Source: Deltaproteobacteria bacterium
GTDB lineage: Bacteria; Bdellovibrionota; Bdellovibrionia; Bdellovibrionales; Bdellovibrionaceae
DNA: 64,000 nt
Direction: 5' to 3'
Assembly: GCA_017302835.1 (NCBI GenBank)
Contig: JAFLCC010000004.1
Location: 248,001 to 312,000 of the forward strand
Part shown: positions 49,879-58,523 of the stretch, one piece after another
Numbering within the stretch: the first letter of the stretch is position 1
How the letters are laid out: each line of letters begins with the position of its first letter
Position numbers and translations under genes: made by a program
The notes under the pieces: model-generated
What the model saw: only the letters and a program-made list of their open reading frames with translations
Databases searched by the model: none
Told to the model about the DNA's origin: nothing

Positions 49879-51900
49879 TTAAATATATTCTAATGACTTT
49901 TTCTCTAAAGCTTGAAGTACTGTATACAGAAGTTTTTCACTATTAACAGGTTTACTTAAATAAGCATCACACCCTGAATTAAGACATCTTTCGCTATCTT
50001 CTTTCATTGCGTAGCCAGTGATAGCAATGATGGGAATTTTACAACCTAATTTTCTTAGTTCTTCGGTGGCTGAATAACCATCTAAAATTGGCATTTGCAT
50101 ATCCATTAAAATAAAATCAGGCTTGATTTTTAAATACATCCTCAAAGCCTCGCTTCCGTTAGCGGCCATAAAAGAATTTACATTTTTTCGCTTCAAATAA
50201 GTTTGTAACAACAATTGATTTTCAAGAGAATCTTCAACAATTAAGGCTTTAAGATGACTCAAAGTGTCCTCGCGATAACATCTATTTGTGGAAAAGGGTA
50301 ATGATTTAGATTCAAATTCTACTTTTTCCTTTGGCGTGTAGGTGATGTAAAACTCAAAGATGCTACCATAGTTTATAGCGCTTGACTTGAGATTAATTTC
50401 ACCGCCAAGCATCTGACACAGTTTATTGGATAGAAATAAGCCTAATCCACTTCCTCCATATTTCTTACGATTTGAAACATCCCCCTGTGAAAAAGGAAAA
50501 AATAATTTTACTTTTTCGGATTCAGAGACGCCAATACCAGAATCCGCGACTTTGAAAAGTAAATTGTTGTTCGAAACTTGAAAGGTGACCATGACAAATC
50601 CCTTTTCCGTAAATTTAATTGCATTCCCAACGACATTCATTAAAATTTGTCTCAATCTGATGGGATCTGAAAAAATAAACTCTGAAACGTCTCCTTCTTT
50701 TTTAATTTTAAGATCGATTCCTTTTTCCTGACAGCGATAATCTAAAATGATTTTTAATTCTTCTAATAATTCAAATAACGAGAATACTCTCATCTCAATA
50801 ACCAACTTATTGTTCTCGATTTTTGAAATATCGAGAACATCATTTATGATTGTCGACAAAACACTGCCAGCTTTTTTTACGATATCTAGATACACATTTT
50901 TGTCTGTTTCAGAAAGATTTGGAGCTCGTAACAATTCAGAAAAACCGAGAATCGAATTAAGGGGATTTCTTATCTCATGGCTCATATTGGCCATAAATAA
51001 ATTCTTAACTAAATTAGAATGTTCCGCCAACTCCCTAGCCTCAATATGCTTTTCTAAGTTGAAAATCATACGTTTAAAAGAACTTGTTAATTCTTGAAAA
51101 TCACATTTAAATTTTTCATCAAAGTGAATATCAAAATCACCATTACCAATCTTTTTGGCAATATCACTAAACTTAGCAATGGCTTCGGACAATCTTTTGT
51201 TAAACTTAATTGTTAAGAGTAAAATTAAGGATCCAAAAATTAACAGGGAAATAACCAACACCTTTGAAATGACCGATTCCGCATAGCGAGCTGCCTCAAA
51301 AAGGCGTGATGAAAATTCATTCTCATATATACTTAATTTTTCATTAAAGTTTTCAATATTATGGTTAACATCATTTCTTTCAATGGACGTCAAAACACTG
51401 CCATTTTCAATTTTCTGTCTTATTGCATTGGCAAATTCTCGCAATTCACTAATAAGACTATCGGCATCTTTCCAAATTCCTAGGGCCTTCGAAAAATAAA
51501 TATTATTTTTGAAAACTTTGACTAATTTAATCATGACTGGAATATCTGCTGGAGAGATTTTCCCTATTAGAAATCCTTCGGTGATGGTTTCAACATTAAA
51601 GTCTCCAGAATCCTTTTCAAACTCTTCTCTTGCAAGCGAATCCCCTCGAATCACTTCTAAGTCTTCTTGAAATTTTAAATAATATCTTTTTTCACTACTG
51701 TTTACATACAGATGTAAATTTAAAATTGCATTTTTTTGAGCTTTAGACCAAATGCCCTCACCTCCAACAAAAGCTCTCACTCCATGCAAACAATTCATTG
51801 CAAAAAAACAAATAAACAGTTCAAAAGAAATTAAAACTATAAAAATAGCTACAATGAGATACAATTTATTAAAAACGGACAACTTTCTCCAAAATGCCAC
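49879..51900 (-). CDS. Membrane hybrid sensor histidine kinase with receiver
   Basis: Of 673 residues, a transmembrane helix (about 12-33), a periplasmic sensor domain (about 34-210), a second helix (about 216-234) and HAMP-like linker precede HisKA (ANMSHEIRNPLNSILGFSE), HATPase_c (VVGNAIKFTEKGFVMV, KVADSGIGVSES, YGGSGLGLFLSNKL) and a C-terminal receiver (LIVEDSLENQLL, FILMDMQMPILDG, ITGYAM, LSKPVN). The His and receiver Asp are present. It is the top of the signalling island; a downstream HPt would complete a phosphorelay. Confidence 0.9.
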   Translation of the reverse strand: MAFWRKLSVFNKLYLIVAIFIVLISFELFICFFAMNCLHGVRAFVGGEGIWSKAQKNAILNLHLYVNSSEKRYYLKFQEDLEVIRGDSLAREEFEKDSGDFNVETITEGFLIGKISPADIPVMIKLVKVFKNNIYFSKALGIWKDADSLISELREFANAIRQKIENGSVLTSIERNDVNHNIENFNEKLSIYENEFSSRLFEAARYAESVISKVLVISLLIFGSLILLLTIKFNKRLSEAIAKFSDIAKKIGNGDFDIHFDEKFKCDFQELTSSFKRMIFNLEKHIEARELAEHSNLVKNLFMANMSHEIRNPLNSILGFSELLRAPNLSETDKNVYLDIVKKAGSVLSTIINDVLDISKIENNKLVIEMRVFSLFELLEELKIILDYRCQEKGIDLKIKKEGDVSEFIFSDPIRLRQILMNVVGNAIKFTEKGFVMVTFQVSNNNLLFKVADSGIGVSESEKVKLFFPFSQGDVSNRKKYGGSGLGLFLSNKLCQMLGGEINLKSSAINYGSIFEFYITYTPKEKVEFESKSLPFSTNRCYREDTLSHLKALIVEDSLENQLLLQTYLKRKNVNSFMAANGSEALRMYLKIKPDFILMDMQMPILDGYSATEELRKLGCKIPIIAITGYAMKEDSERCLNSGCDAYLSKPVNSEKLLYTVLQALEKKSLEYI

Positions 51901-52104
51901 CTAATCCCCTTTATTCAATCGCACTTTTTATTTTTTTGTAAATATACCCACTAAGCGATTTTTACCATACTTTATAACAAACTATGAAGAAATCTGGATA
52001 TTTTCATGAGTCTTTAAATCGAAACAACTATATTTGGTTTGACCTTAACATCTAATATCTATATCGTTTAGATTATAGTTTTTTACTTTTGCAGAAAGGA
52101 TTAT

Positions 52105-52815
52105 GTGAGAATACTCTCCCTTGAAGACAACAAAGAATTTCAATTGTTGATTAGTGAGTCTTTAAGAAATATTTTCACCGTTGATTTTTCTGAAACACTT
52201 TCTGACTTCGCAGAAAAAATTAAAAATTATAAATACAATGGATTGCTCATTGATTTGAAATTGACCGAGGGCAATGGGTTTGACGCTTTTAATATTTATA
52301 CAAATCACTACGGCCCAAACCAAATCCCCATTATATTTATTACCGGTGATGATCGTACTCAATCGCTAGTGGATGGCCTCGGATTGGGGGCCGATGATTA
52401 TATTATTAAACCTATTTCAATGAAAGCCCTTGCCGCTCGAGTCAGTTCAAACATTAATAAATTTTATAAAAGAGCACGAATGTTTTCTTTACATGAGGAG
52501 AAATTAATTGAAGTTGATTTAGAAAATTCTAAAGTCATGATTCATGCTAACAATTCATTGACAAATATTTTCTTGACACCGATTGAATTTAAAATATTTT
52601 TCCTTTTATATAAAAACAAAGGCACTGTTTTTTCTCGCAAAGAATTAGTTTCCAGCATCTGGGGCGAGAGTTACTATATCGATAATCGCATTGTCGACAA
52701 ACACATGTCGAGCCTTCGTTATAAGCTGAAACCCTATGATAAGGCCATAAAAACGATACCCAAATCAGGCTACCTTTTTCAAGACCCATCCTGTGAAAAA
52801 AGTTTAACAATTTAA
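52105..52815 (+). CDS. OmpR-family response regulator
   Basis: It starts at GTG after AAAGGA. The receiver (1-120) has ILSLEDN acidic residues, the phospho-Asp in LLIDLKLTEGNGF and IIKPIS. The C-terminal winged helix (about 135-230: TPIEFKIFFLLYKNKGTVFS, NRIVDKHMSSLRYKL) binds DNA. It lies divergent from the hybrid kinase and immediately upstream of an HPt gene, so it is likely a phosphorelay output. Confidence 0.88.
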   Translation: MRILSLEDNKEFQLLISESLRNIFTVDFSETLSDFAEKIKNYKYNGLLIDLKLTEGNGFDAFNIYTNHYGPNQIPIIFITGDDRTQSLVDGLGLGADDYIIKPISMKALAARVSSNINKFYKRARMFSLHEEKLIEVDLENSKVMIHANNSLTNIFLTPIEFKIFFLLYKNKGTVFSRKELVSSIWGESYYIDNRIVDKHMSSLRYKLKPYDKAIKTIPKSGYLFQDPSCEKSLTI

Positions 52816-52823
52816 GGAGTCCG

Positions 52824-53111
52824 ATGAAAACTGAAATTGATATCGAACTTGAAATGAAAAAACACTCTTCCTTTTTTTTAGACTCAAGAAAAAACGATGT
52901 AGATCTCATAAAAAAACATTCATCGGAACACGATTATAAATCTATTCAAAAAATTTGCCATAATATCAAGGGATTCTCAAAACCATTTGGCTTTCCTACG
53001 CTTGCTGAATTAGCCATTAAATTAGATGCTGAATGCTCTGTCAAAAATGATGAAAAAATAAATCAGATAACTAATGAAATGATGGATTACATTTGTTTTT
53101 ACAGATCTTAA
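52824..53111 (+). CDS. HPt-domain protein
   Basis: The 95-residue protein contains ICHNIKGFSKPFGFPTL, the HPt signature with the phosphorylated His, in a helical bundle (DSRKNDVDLIKKHSSEHD, LAIKLDAECSVKNDEK). It would pass phosphate between the hybrid kinase receiver and a response regulator. It begins eight bases after the regulator gene. Confidence 0.8.
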   Translation: MKTEIDIELEMKKHSSFFLDSRKNDVDLIKKHSSEHDYKSIQKICHNIKGFSKPFGFPTLAELAIKLDAECSVKNDEKINQITNEMMDYICFYRS

Positions 53112-53114
53112 GGG

Positions 53115-53144
53115 CAAGTAGAAAATAACTTGTAGATTTTTTTG
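53115..53144 (+). terminator. Possible weak terminator after the HPt gene
   Basis: CAAGT and ACTTG (53115-53119 and 53128-53132) can pair around an 8-base loop, followed by TAGATTTTTTTG. A 5-bp stem is short, so this is tentative. Confidence 0.3.
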
Positions 53145-53322
53145 AGAGACCGCCATTCTGTTTTGAATTCTTAACTCAACTTATTTTTATTGATCTTAAC
53201 TAAATTATTTTCTAAGCCTGCTAAATAAATTTATTTTTCAACAAACTGATATATTGGAATGCTTTTCATTGTGTGAGTTTTTTTGTTGTTAATTTATAAA
53301 ACAGGTTTAAAAAGAAGAGTCT

Positions 53323-54075
53323 ATGGCAAAAATTTTATCGATAGAAGACTGTGTTGAAACACAGATTATTATAAAAAGAGTTCTTGAAACCAGTCACGAT
53401 TTAACGATTTCGTATGACTTAAAAAGTGCACGTCAATTTATAAAACAAAACGATTACGACCTTATCTTGTTAGATTTGGTTTTGCCCGATGGAGATGGCC
53501 TTCAATTTTTTAAAGAATTGAGTTTTTCCAACTCCGCGTCGCAAGTACCGGTGATTATCCTTTCAGGGCTCTCAGATGTTAACACAAAAGTCCTAGGCTT
53601 TGAGTTTGGAGCTGATGACTACATTACTAAGCCATTTGAATATACTGAGCTAAAAGCCAGAATAGCCTCTGTACTAAGAAGAGGTCCCACAAGGCATCAC
53701 GATACAACAATCTCTATTTTAAACTTAGAATTGGATTTAATTAAGCAAACGGCTTTTCACAAAAATGCCAACACTGTTTATGAAATTACAATGACGCCCA
53801 TTGAATTTAAAATCTTAACCACCCTTTGTCGTTCCCTAGAAACATTTATTTCCCGTGAAGAATTAAAACTTCTTGTGTGGGGTAACACCTATATCTCTTT
53901 AAGAAACATTGATACTCATGTTTGCAATCTCAGAAAAAAGATTTCCTCAACTAAAATTGAAATATTCAACAAAAGAAATTTAGGATATATTGCAAGAATA
54001 AATGATTCTCATTTAAATAATCACTTTGACAATTCTTCAGGCTCTGATGATTCATTGATTCTTCCGTGTCGATAA
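53323..54075 (+). CDS. OmpR-family response regulator
   Basis: The receiver has LSIEDCVET, the phospho-Asp in LILLDLVLPDGDGL and the Thr/Ser position IILSG, and Lys in YITKPFEY. The C-terminal winged helix is MTPIEFKILTTLCRSLETFI and NIDTHVCNLRKKIS. It resembles the regulator at 52105 and is 250 residues. A possible second output of the same phosphorelay. Confidence 0.88.
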   Translation: MAKILSIEDCVETQIIIKRVLETSHDLTISYDLKSARQFIKQNDYDLILLDLVLPDGDGLQFFKELSFSNSASQVPVIILSGLSDVNTKVLGFEFGADDYITKPFEYTELKARIASVLRRGPTRHHDTTISILNLELDLIKQTAFHKNANTVYEITMTPIEFKILTTLCRSLETFISREELKLLVWGNTYISLRNIDTHVCNLRKKISSTKIEIFNKRNLGYIARINDSHLNNHFDNSSGSDDSLILPCR

Positions 54076-54180
54076 CAGCAGTTAACAAATGTTAATTTAA
54101 ATAAATATTCTATTTATCACTTTCTATTTTTCTTATTCTATTTTATTTTTTGATTTTCAAATATAGAAATGGAGGTCTAC

Positions 54181-54639
54181 ATGAAATCAAATGGTATCGC
54201 ATTTCAATTCGATGACGCTAATAATGAAGTTTCTTTATTTCCAAGTTTAGTTCCCGTTGGCTTTACAGATATCTTGATCGTTGAAGACGATCCTACAACC
54301 AGTCAATACATCAAATATGGAATTAATAAAACGGTTCATCACCCAACAAGAATTCGATCTTTTCTTTCAAGTGAGAAAGCGTTCACCTACATTATGAATT
54401 TAAAAATGAACAACTGCCAGGGACCAGCTTTAGCTATTGTCGATTATTTATTAAATGGATTTAAGGATGGAGTTTGGTTTTGCAACGAGCTTAAATTAAT
54501 TTTTCCGGAAACCCAGATAATCTTAACCTCAACTCTTCCTTACACTCAAATTGAGAATAAGCTTTCGACCTTTAAGTTGAAGCCAATATACTGGCAGAAG
54601 CCCCTCAATTTAAAATTTATTAATAACTTTTTAATTTAA
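54181..54639 (+). CDS. Stand-alone receiver-like protein
   Basis: The Met at 54181 is preferred since GGAGGT lies just upstream; the frame opens at 54169. The product (152 residues) is a receiver domain: DILIVEDDPTTSQY (acidic pair), ALAIVDYLLNG (phospho-Asp) and YWQKPL (Lys). No output domain follows, so it may act as a phosphate sink or relay inside this island. Confidence 0.75.
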   Translation: MKSNGIAFQFDDANNEVSLFPSLVPVGFTDILIVEDDPTTSQYIKYGINKTVHHPTRIRSFLSSEKAFTYIMNLKMNNCQGPALAIVDYLLNGFKDGVWFCNELKLIFPETQIILTSTLPYTQIENKLSTFKLKPIYWQKPLNLKFINNFLI

Positions 54640-54652
54640 GAAAGGACTTTTT

Positions 54653-54793
54653 ATGGAAACCCTATTGGTCGTTTCAATTTTTTTATTTCTGAGTGTTTGT
54701 GCTTTTTTTTTCGTTATTGTCACTTTGACAATTTGTTCTCATAGGTTTTGTTGCGCTTTACTAGACGAACAATACTTTAAAAATGTTTCTTAA
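54653..54793 (+). CDS. 46-residue single-pass membrane peptide
   Basis: The ATG is preceded by AAAGGA six bases upstream. The product begins METLLVVSIFLFLSVCAFFF and continues VIVTLTICSHRFCC, then a short cytosolic tail (ALLDEQYFKNVS). It is one hydrophobic helix with Cys at its end. Its tight position between a receiver and a CBS gene suggests a role in the island, possibly a membrane anchor or signal peptide-like regulator. Confidence 0.5.
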   Translation: METLLVVSIFLFLSVCAFFFVIVTLTICSHRFCCALLDEQYFKNVS

Positions 54794-54819
54794 TCTTTAA
54801 TCATTACCATGGAGGATAT

Positions 54820-55365
54820 ATGAATTCGATTAAATCGTTACTTAAGGGGAATACAAATTTAAATGACTTTATTGTCGAGGAAGGCAGTGAAGCCTTTTTT
54901 GCATTGAAAAAACTAACCCATAATAAAATGACAGCCTTATTTGTTTGCGACAGTAAGATTTCTAATAATATTGTTGGTATTTTTACGGAAAAAGACTATT
55001 ATAAAAATGTTGTTAATAGAGGCAACCTTTCCTTGGTTGTCACCGTTAAAGATATCGTCAACCGAAAAGTACCTTTTGTTAATTCTGACTGCAGCGTTGA
55101 AGACTGTTTCCAGCTGATGAAGGACTTGAACTTGCATTATATGCCTGTGATCGAAGACAATAAAGCCTTGGGCATTGTTACTAAGGAAGATATTATTGAT
55201 TCTCTTATTGAGAAAAAAGAATTTTTAATTAACCAGCTGACTGTCTATATTACCGGAAATAGTCAAGAGTACGACTCTTCAAACGCTAAGAAGGAAAAGT
55301 TAAAGGTAAATGAATTGGATTTTAACAATAGAGATAATTTTTTACTAAAAGTCAGCTCTGCCTAA
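54820..55365 (+). CDS. CBS-domain pair protein
   Basis: The 181-residue protein has two CBS domains: ALKKLTHNKMTALFVCDSKI with VGIFTEKDYYKN, then VKDIVNRKVPFVNSDCSVED with LHYMPVIEDNKALGIVTKED. Such pairs bind adenosine nucleotides. GGAGG precedes the ATG. It may sense energy state for the surrounding signalling genes. Confidence 0.8.
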   Translation: MNSIKSLLKGNTNLNDFIVEEGSEAFFALKKLTHNKMTALFVCDSKISNNIVGIFTEKDYYKNVVNRGNLSLVVTVKDIVNRKVPFVNSDCSVEDCFQLMKDLNLHYMPVIEDNKALGIVTKEDIIDSLIEKKEFLINQLTVYITGNSQEYDSSNAKKEKLKVNELDFNNRDNFLLKVSSA

Positions 55366-55383
55366 TCATTCAGTGATATGATA

Positions 55384-55415
55384 GAGACGAGTCCAAAACT
55401 CTTACAACTCGTTTC
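55384..55415 (+). terminator. Hairpin after the CBS gene
   Basis: GAGACGAGT pairs with ACTCGTTTC over nine positions with one G-U pair around a 14-base loop. It lies between the CBS and HPt-like genes and may partly end transcription. Confidence 0.45.
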
Positions 55416-55448
55416 TATTTCAATAAATAGATAAATAAAGGAGTATTT

Positions 55449-55877
55449 ATGAATCAGTTATACCCGAATCAAAACAATCCTCTGGTTTATTCGTTTAGCA
55501 GTGATTACATAGATTCTGAAAGACTTGAGGATCGGTTTTTTAAAGACTACGAGTTTTTAGAAAAAATCACTGAGAATTTCGATGATACTTGCAAAATTTG
55601 TTTACGGGATTTTCATGTGGCCATAAGAGAAAATGATAGCCTTCTGTTTGCAAACACTCTTCATAAGTTGATTGGGTCTATATTGATTTTTATCACTAAC
55701 AAGGATGTGATCTTAAACTTTAGAGCTTTGGAAGTTAAAATTAGAAATCAGGGTCTGAACTGCATTGACCATGACTTCATAGACCAAATAGAGTCTTTCA
55801 CTGAGAGCTTAATAAACGAACTCATTCTGATTACAAACAAGTGGAGGAATAAAAGGAATTTAAGAAGTCTATCTTGA
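55449..55877 (+). CDS. HPt-like protein
   Basis: The 142-residue helical protein contains TLHKLIGSILIF, which matches the HPt core HKLxGS with its phosphorylatable His, and flanking helices (YEFLEKITENFDDTCKICLR, FIDQIESFTESLINELILI). It is the second HPt of this island. AAGGAG precedes the ATG. Its end overlaps the convergent rhodanese gene. Confidence 0.65.
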   Translation: MNQLYPNQNNPLVYSFSSDYIDSERLEDRFFKDYEFLEKITENFDDTCKICLRDFHVAIRENDSLLFANTLHKLIGSILIFITNKDVILNFRALEVKIRNQGLNCIDHDFIDQIESFTESLINELILITNKWRNKRNLRSLS

Positions 55878-56921
55878 TGACTTTTTCTTTCTGAGCTTGC
55901 CCTTAGTGCTCTTTGAGTTTTTTTTCTTCTCTTTCTCATAGAAAATAGCGTTTAGCTTCTTTTCTAATTCTAAGGAGTTTTTAATGTAGTTATAACCTCC
56001 TGAAAAGTTTTTGGCATCTTGGTACCCTAGCTCACCCATGGCAAAAGCAACAGCGGCTGATCTGACTCCCTGATTTGAGATAGTGATCACAATATCTGCC
56101 TTTTCAATATGCAGATTTTCGAGGGTGTTCAAAATGTTAAAATTAATAATTCCCTCGTCAGTAAAGAATTGTCGCCACTCTATATTATGAATTTGAAATG
56201 TACTATCCCATGTTTTCAGGCTCTCTTTGTCAAATTCATTTTTGGATCTCACATCCAGATAGTGAATCTTTGCGTTCTTAATTCTTCCCACACGAAGACC
56301 GTTTTTTTCATCTTTATTTTTAAGCGTATAGAACTTAAAGTTATAATTAAATGGAAAGATCATCCTTTGGAACTCATCAAAAACAATTTCGGTCTTTGAT
56401 TCACCGATAGGCATCCACAAAGGTTTATTCTGAGGAGGTGATTCATTAAGACCGGGGACTTCCTTTTTAAATAATTCATAGTTGAAAGTTTTTACTTGTT
56501 TAACTCCCATTTCTTTTAACATCCAAGCCACTCTTCCAAAAAGAGCCACTTCATCGGCCTGAGCTCCATTGAGTTTGCCGAGAACGATAACTTTCGTATC
56601 TTGATCGATTCCCCACAAAGCTAAACGCCTTGTGATCTGAGTGGGATCACGATCTAACACGCCTTCTGATCCAGGCAGCTTCATAGAGAAATCTTGCCAG
56701 TCGACGAGAATGGATCCTGGAACTTTATTAGCGTAGAACTCTAGAGGTTTGCGGGTATCTAAGATCACTGTTCCACTTTGAACTTCGGTTCTTAACTGCT
56801 CTAACTTATCCTGCTTCATCTGAGGCATTTTAGTTTCCAAAATTTTCGTTGGTTTTGGCACGCACGCCTGGAAGATCATTGAAAATAAGATTAAAAATAA
56901 AAATTTCATCATCATACTCAT
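55869..56921 (-). CDS. Double-rhodanese lipoprotein lacking catalytic cysteines
   Basis: The 350-residue protein has a lipoprotein signal ending IFQAC. Two rhodanese domains follow (TVILDTRKPLEFYANKVPGS with VIVLGKLNGAQADE; YLDVRSKNEFDKES with ITISNQGVRSAAVAFAMGEL). The loop where Cys is expected reads LGKLNG in the first and SNQGVRS in the second, so neither is catalytic. A basic C-terminal tail is present. Sulphur transfer is unlikely; binding is more plausible. It lies eight bases downstream of lysS. Confidence 0.78.
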   Translation of the reverse strand: MSMMMKFLFLILFSMIFQACVPKPTKILETKMPQMKQDKLEQLRTEVQSGTVILDTRKPLEFYANKVPGSILVDWQDFSMKLPGSEGVLDRDPTQITRRLALWGIDQDTKVIVLGKLNGAQADEVALFGRVAWMLKEMGVKQVKTFNYELFKKEVPGLNESPPQNKPLWMPIGESKTEIVFDEFQRMIFPFNYNFKFYTLKNKDEKNGLRVGRIKNAKIHYLDVRSKNEFDKESLKTWDSTFQIHNIEWRQFFTDEGIINFNILNTLENLHIEKADIVITISNQGVRSAAVAFAMGELGYQDAKNFSGGYNYIKNSLELEKKLNAIFYEKEKKKNSKSTKGKLRKKKSSR

Positions 56922-56929
56922 TTTTTTGG

Positions 56930-58462
56930 CTATTTAAATTTCATTGTTGGGAAAAGAATAATATCTCTGATGCTGGGTCTATCCGTTAAGATCATGACGA
57001 CCCTTTCAATCCCGAGCCCCACTCCTCCCGTTGGTGGCATCCCCGTTTCAATCGCATGAAGAAAATCTTCGTCCATAGGATGGGCTTCCTCGTCTTGAAT
57101 TCTTTTAGCTTCCTGCTCCTTAAGTCGATTTCGTTGTTCAATAGGGTCATTCAGCTCGGAATAAGAATTGCCAATTTCCATACAGGCAGCAAAGGGTTCA
57201 AATCTTTCAACAAGCAAAGGATTTGATCTATGAATTTTGGTTAAAGGAGAAATTTCCACTGGGTGATCCATAACAAAAGTGGGTTGCCACAAATGCTCTT
57301 CCACCGTCAATTCAAAAAGCTCCATGATCATTTCACCTTTAGAAACGGCATTCATCAGTTTAGAACCTTTTTTCTTCAAAACTTGAAATAATTCAGCCGG
57401 GTTTATCTCAACGGGATCAATTCCTGCATACTCTTTGACTCCATCATACACGGTGAGTCTTCTCCAAGGTGGAGTAAAATCAATTTCTTTACCTTGATAA
57501 ATAATTTTAGTAGTTCCTTTAATTTTCATACAAAGGTCTGCTACTAATTCTTCAAATTGTTTTAGTTGGTAGTTGTAATCAGTATACGCTTCATACCATT
57601 CTAGCATCGTAAATTCAGGATTATGAGATCTATCAATACCTTCATTTCTGAAATTTTTTCCTATTTCAAAAACTTTTTCAAAACCACCTACGATCAATCT
57701 TTTCAAATACAACTCAGGGGAAATTTTCATAAACAATTTCATATCTAAAGCACGATGATGAGTCGAAAATGGATGAGCACTAGCCCCACCATAAATCGGT
57801 TGCAGCACCGGCGTTTCCACTTCGAGAAATCCTTTGCTTGTTAAAAAATTTCGTATCTCGGTTATAATTTTAGATCTGGTTTGAAACACTTTCCTTGAGT
57901 CGAGATCAGAAATTAAATCCAAATGTCGATGGCGGTATTTAATTTCAACGTCTTGAATTCCATGAAATTTTTCTGGTAAGGGTTCTAACGTTTTAGTTAA
58001 AATAATAAATTCGCTGGCATGCAAAGACAGTTCACCTTTCTGAGTTCTAAACACAAAGCCCTTAACACCCACGATATCGCCTAAATCAATCAAATCAAAC
58101 ATGACCTTCTGTTCGGCATTTAAAATCTCTGGTTTCAAGTAGACTTGAAACGATCCTGTTTGATCCTGTATATTAAAGAAAACCGCTTTGCCCATGGATC
58201 TAAGGGTCATCAATCTTCCAGCTACAGCATATTGAGTTTCTTCTTTTTTCTCGCCTGAAACTAAATAACTATAATTTTTACTTAATAAATCCAACGTCGC
58301 GTTTCTATCAAAAGAATAAGGAAAAGGATTAATACCTTTTTCTCTAAGATTTAATAATTTTCTTCTTTTTTCCTCTTTTAGCGGATTCTCTTTTTCTCGA
58401 TTTACTTCTTTATTTACTTCTTTATTTACTTCTTTATTTACTTCTTTATTTTCATTTGTCAT
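56930..58462 (-). CDS. lysS: Lysyl-tRNA synthetase (class II)
   Basis: The 510-residue enzyme has an OB-fold anticodon domain followed by class II motifs: FRNEGIDRSHNPEFTMLEWY (motif 2) and GVGLGIERVVMILTDRPSIR (motif 3), ending FPTMKFK. The first 25 residues are an unusual repeat of Lys-Glu-Val-Asn caused by a 12-bp tandem repeat. GGAG is nine bases before the ATG. Confidence 0.95.
   Translation of the reverse strand: MTNENKEVNKEVNKEVNKEVNREKENPLKEEKRRKLLNLREKGINPFPYSFDRNATLDLLSKNYSYLVSGEKKEETQYAVAGRLMTLRSMGKAVFFNIQDQTGSFQVYLKPEILNAEQKVMFDLIDLGDIVGVKGFVFRTQKGELSLHASEFIILTKTLEPLPEKFHGIQDVEIKYRHRHLDLISDLDSRKVFQTRSKIITEIRNFLTSKGFLEVETPVLQPIYGGASAHPFSTHHRALDMKLFMKISPELYLKRLIVGGFEKVFEIGKNFRNEGIDRSHNPEFTMLEWYEAYTDYNYQLKQFEELVADLCMKIKGTTKIIYQGKEIDFTPPWRRLTVYDGVKEYAGIDPVEINPAELFQVLKKKGSKLMNAVSKGEMIMELFELTVEEHLWQPTFVMDHPVEISPLTKIHRSNPLLVERFEPFAACMEIGNSYSELNDPIEQRNRLKEQEAKRIQDEEAHPMDEDFLHAIETGMPPTGGVGLGIERVVMILTDRPSIRDIILFPTMKFK
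58401..58448 (-). repeat. 12-bp tandem repeat at the 5' end of lysS
   Basis: The plus-strand unit TTTACTTCTTTA occurs four times without error and encodes the KEVN repeats in the first 20 residues of lysyl-tRNA synthetase. Unit length is a multiple of three, so copy-number changes keep the frame. Confidence 0.85.
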
Positions 58463-58523
58463 TTAAATATCACTCCATTTAAAATAATCTATTTACATTT
58501 CATTTTTCAAAAAACTAAGGCAC

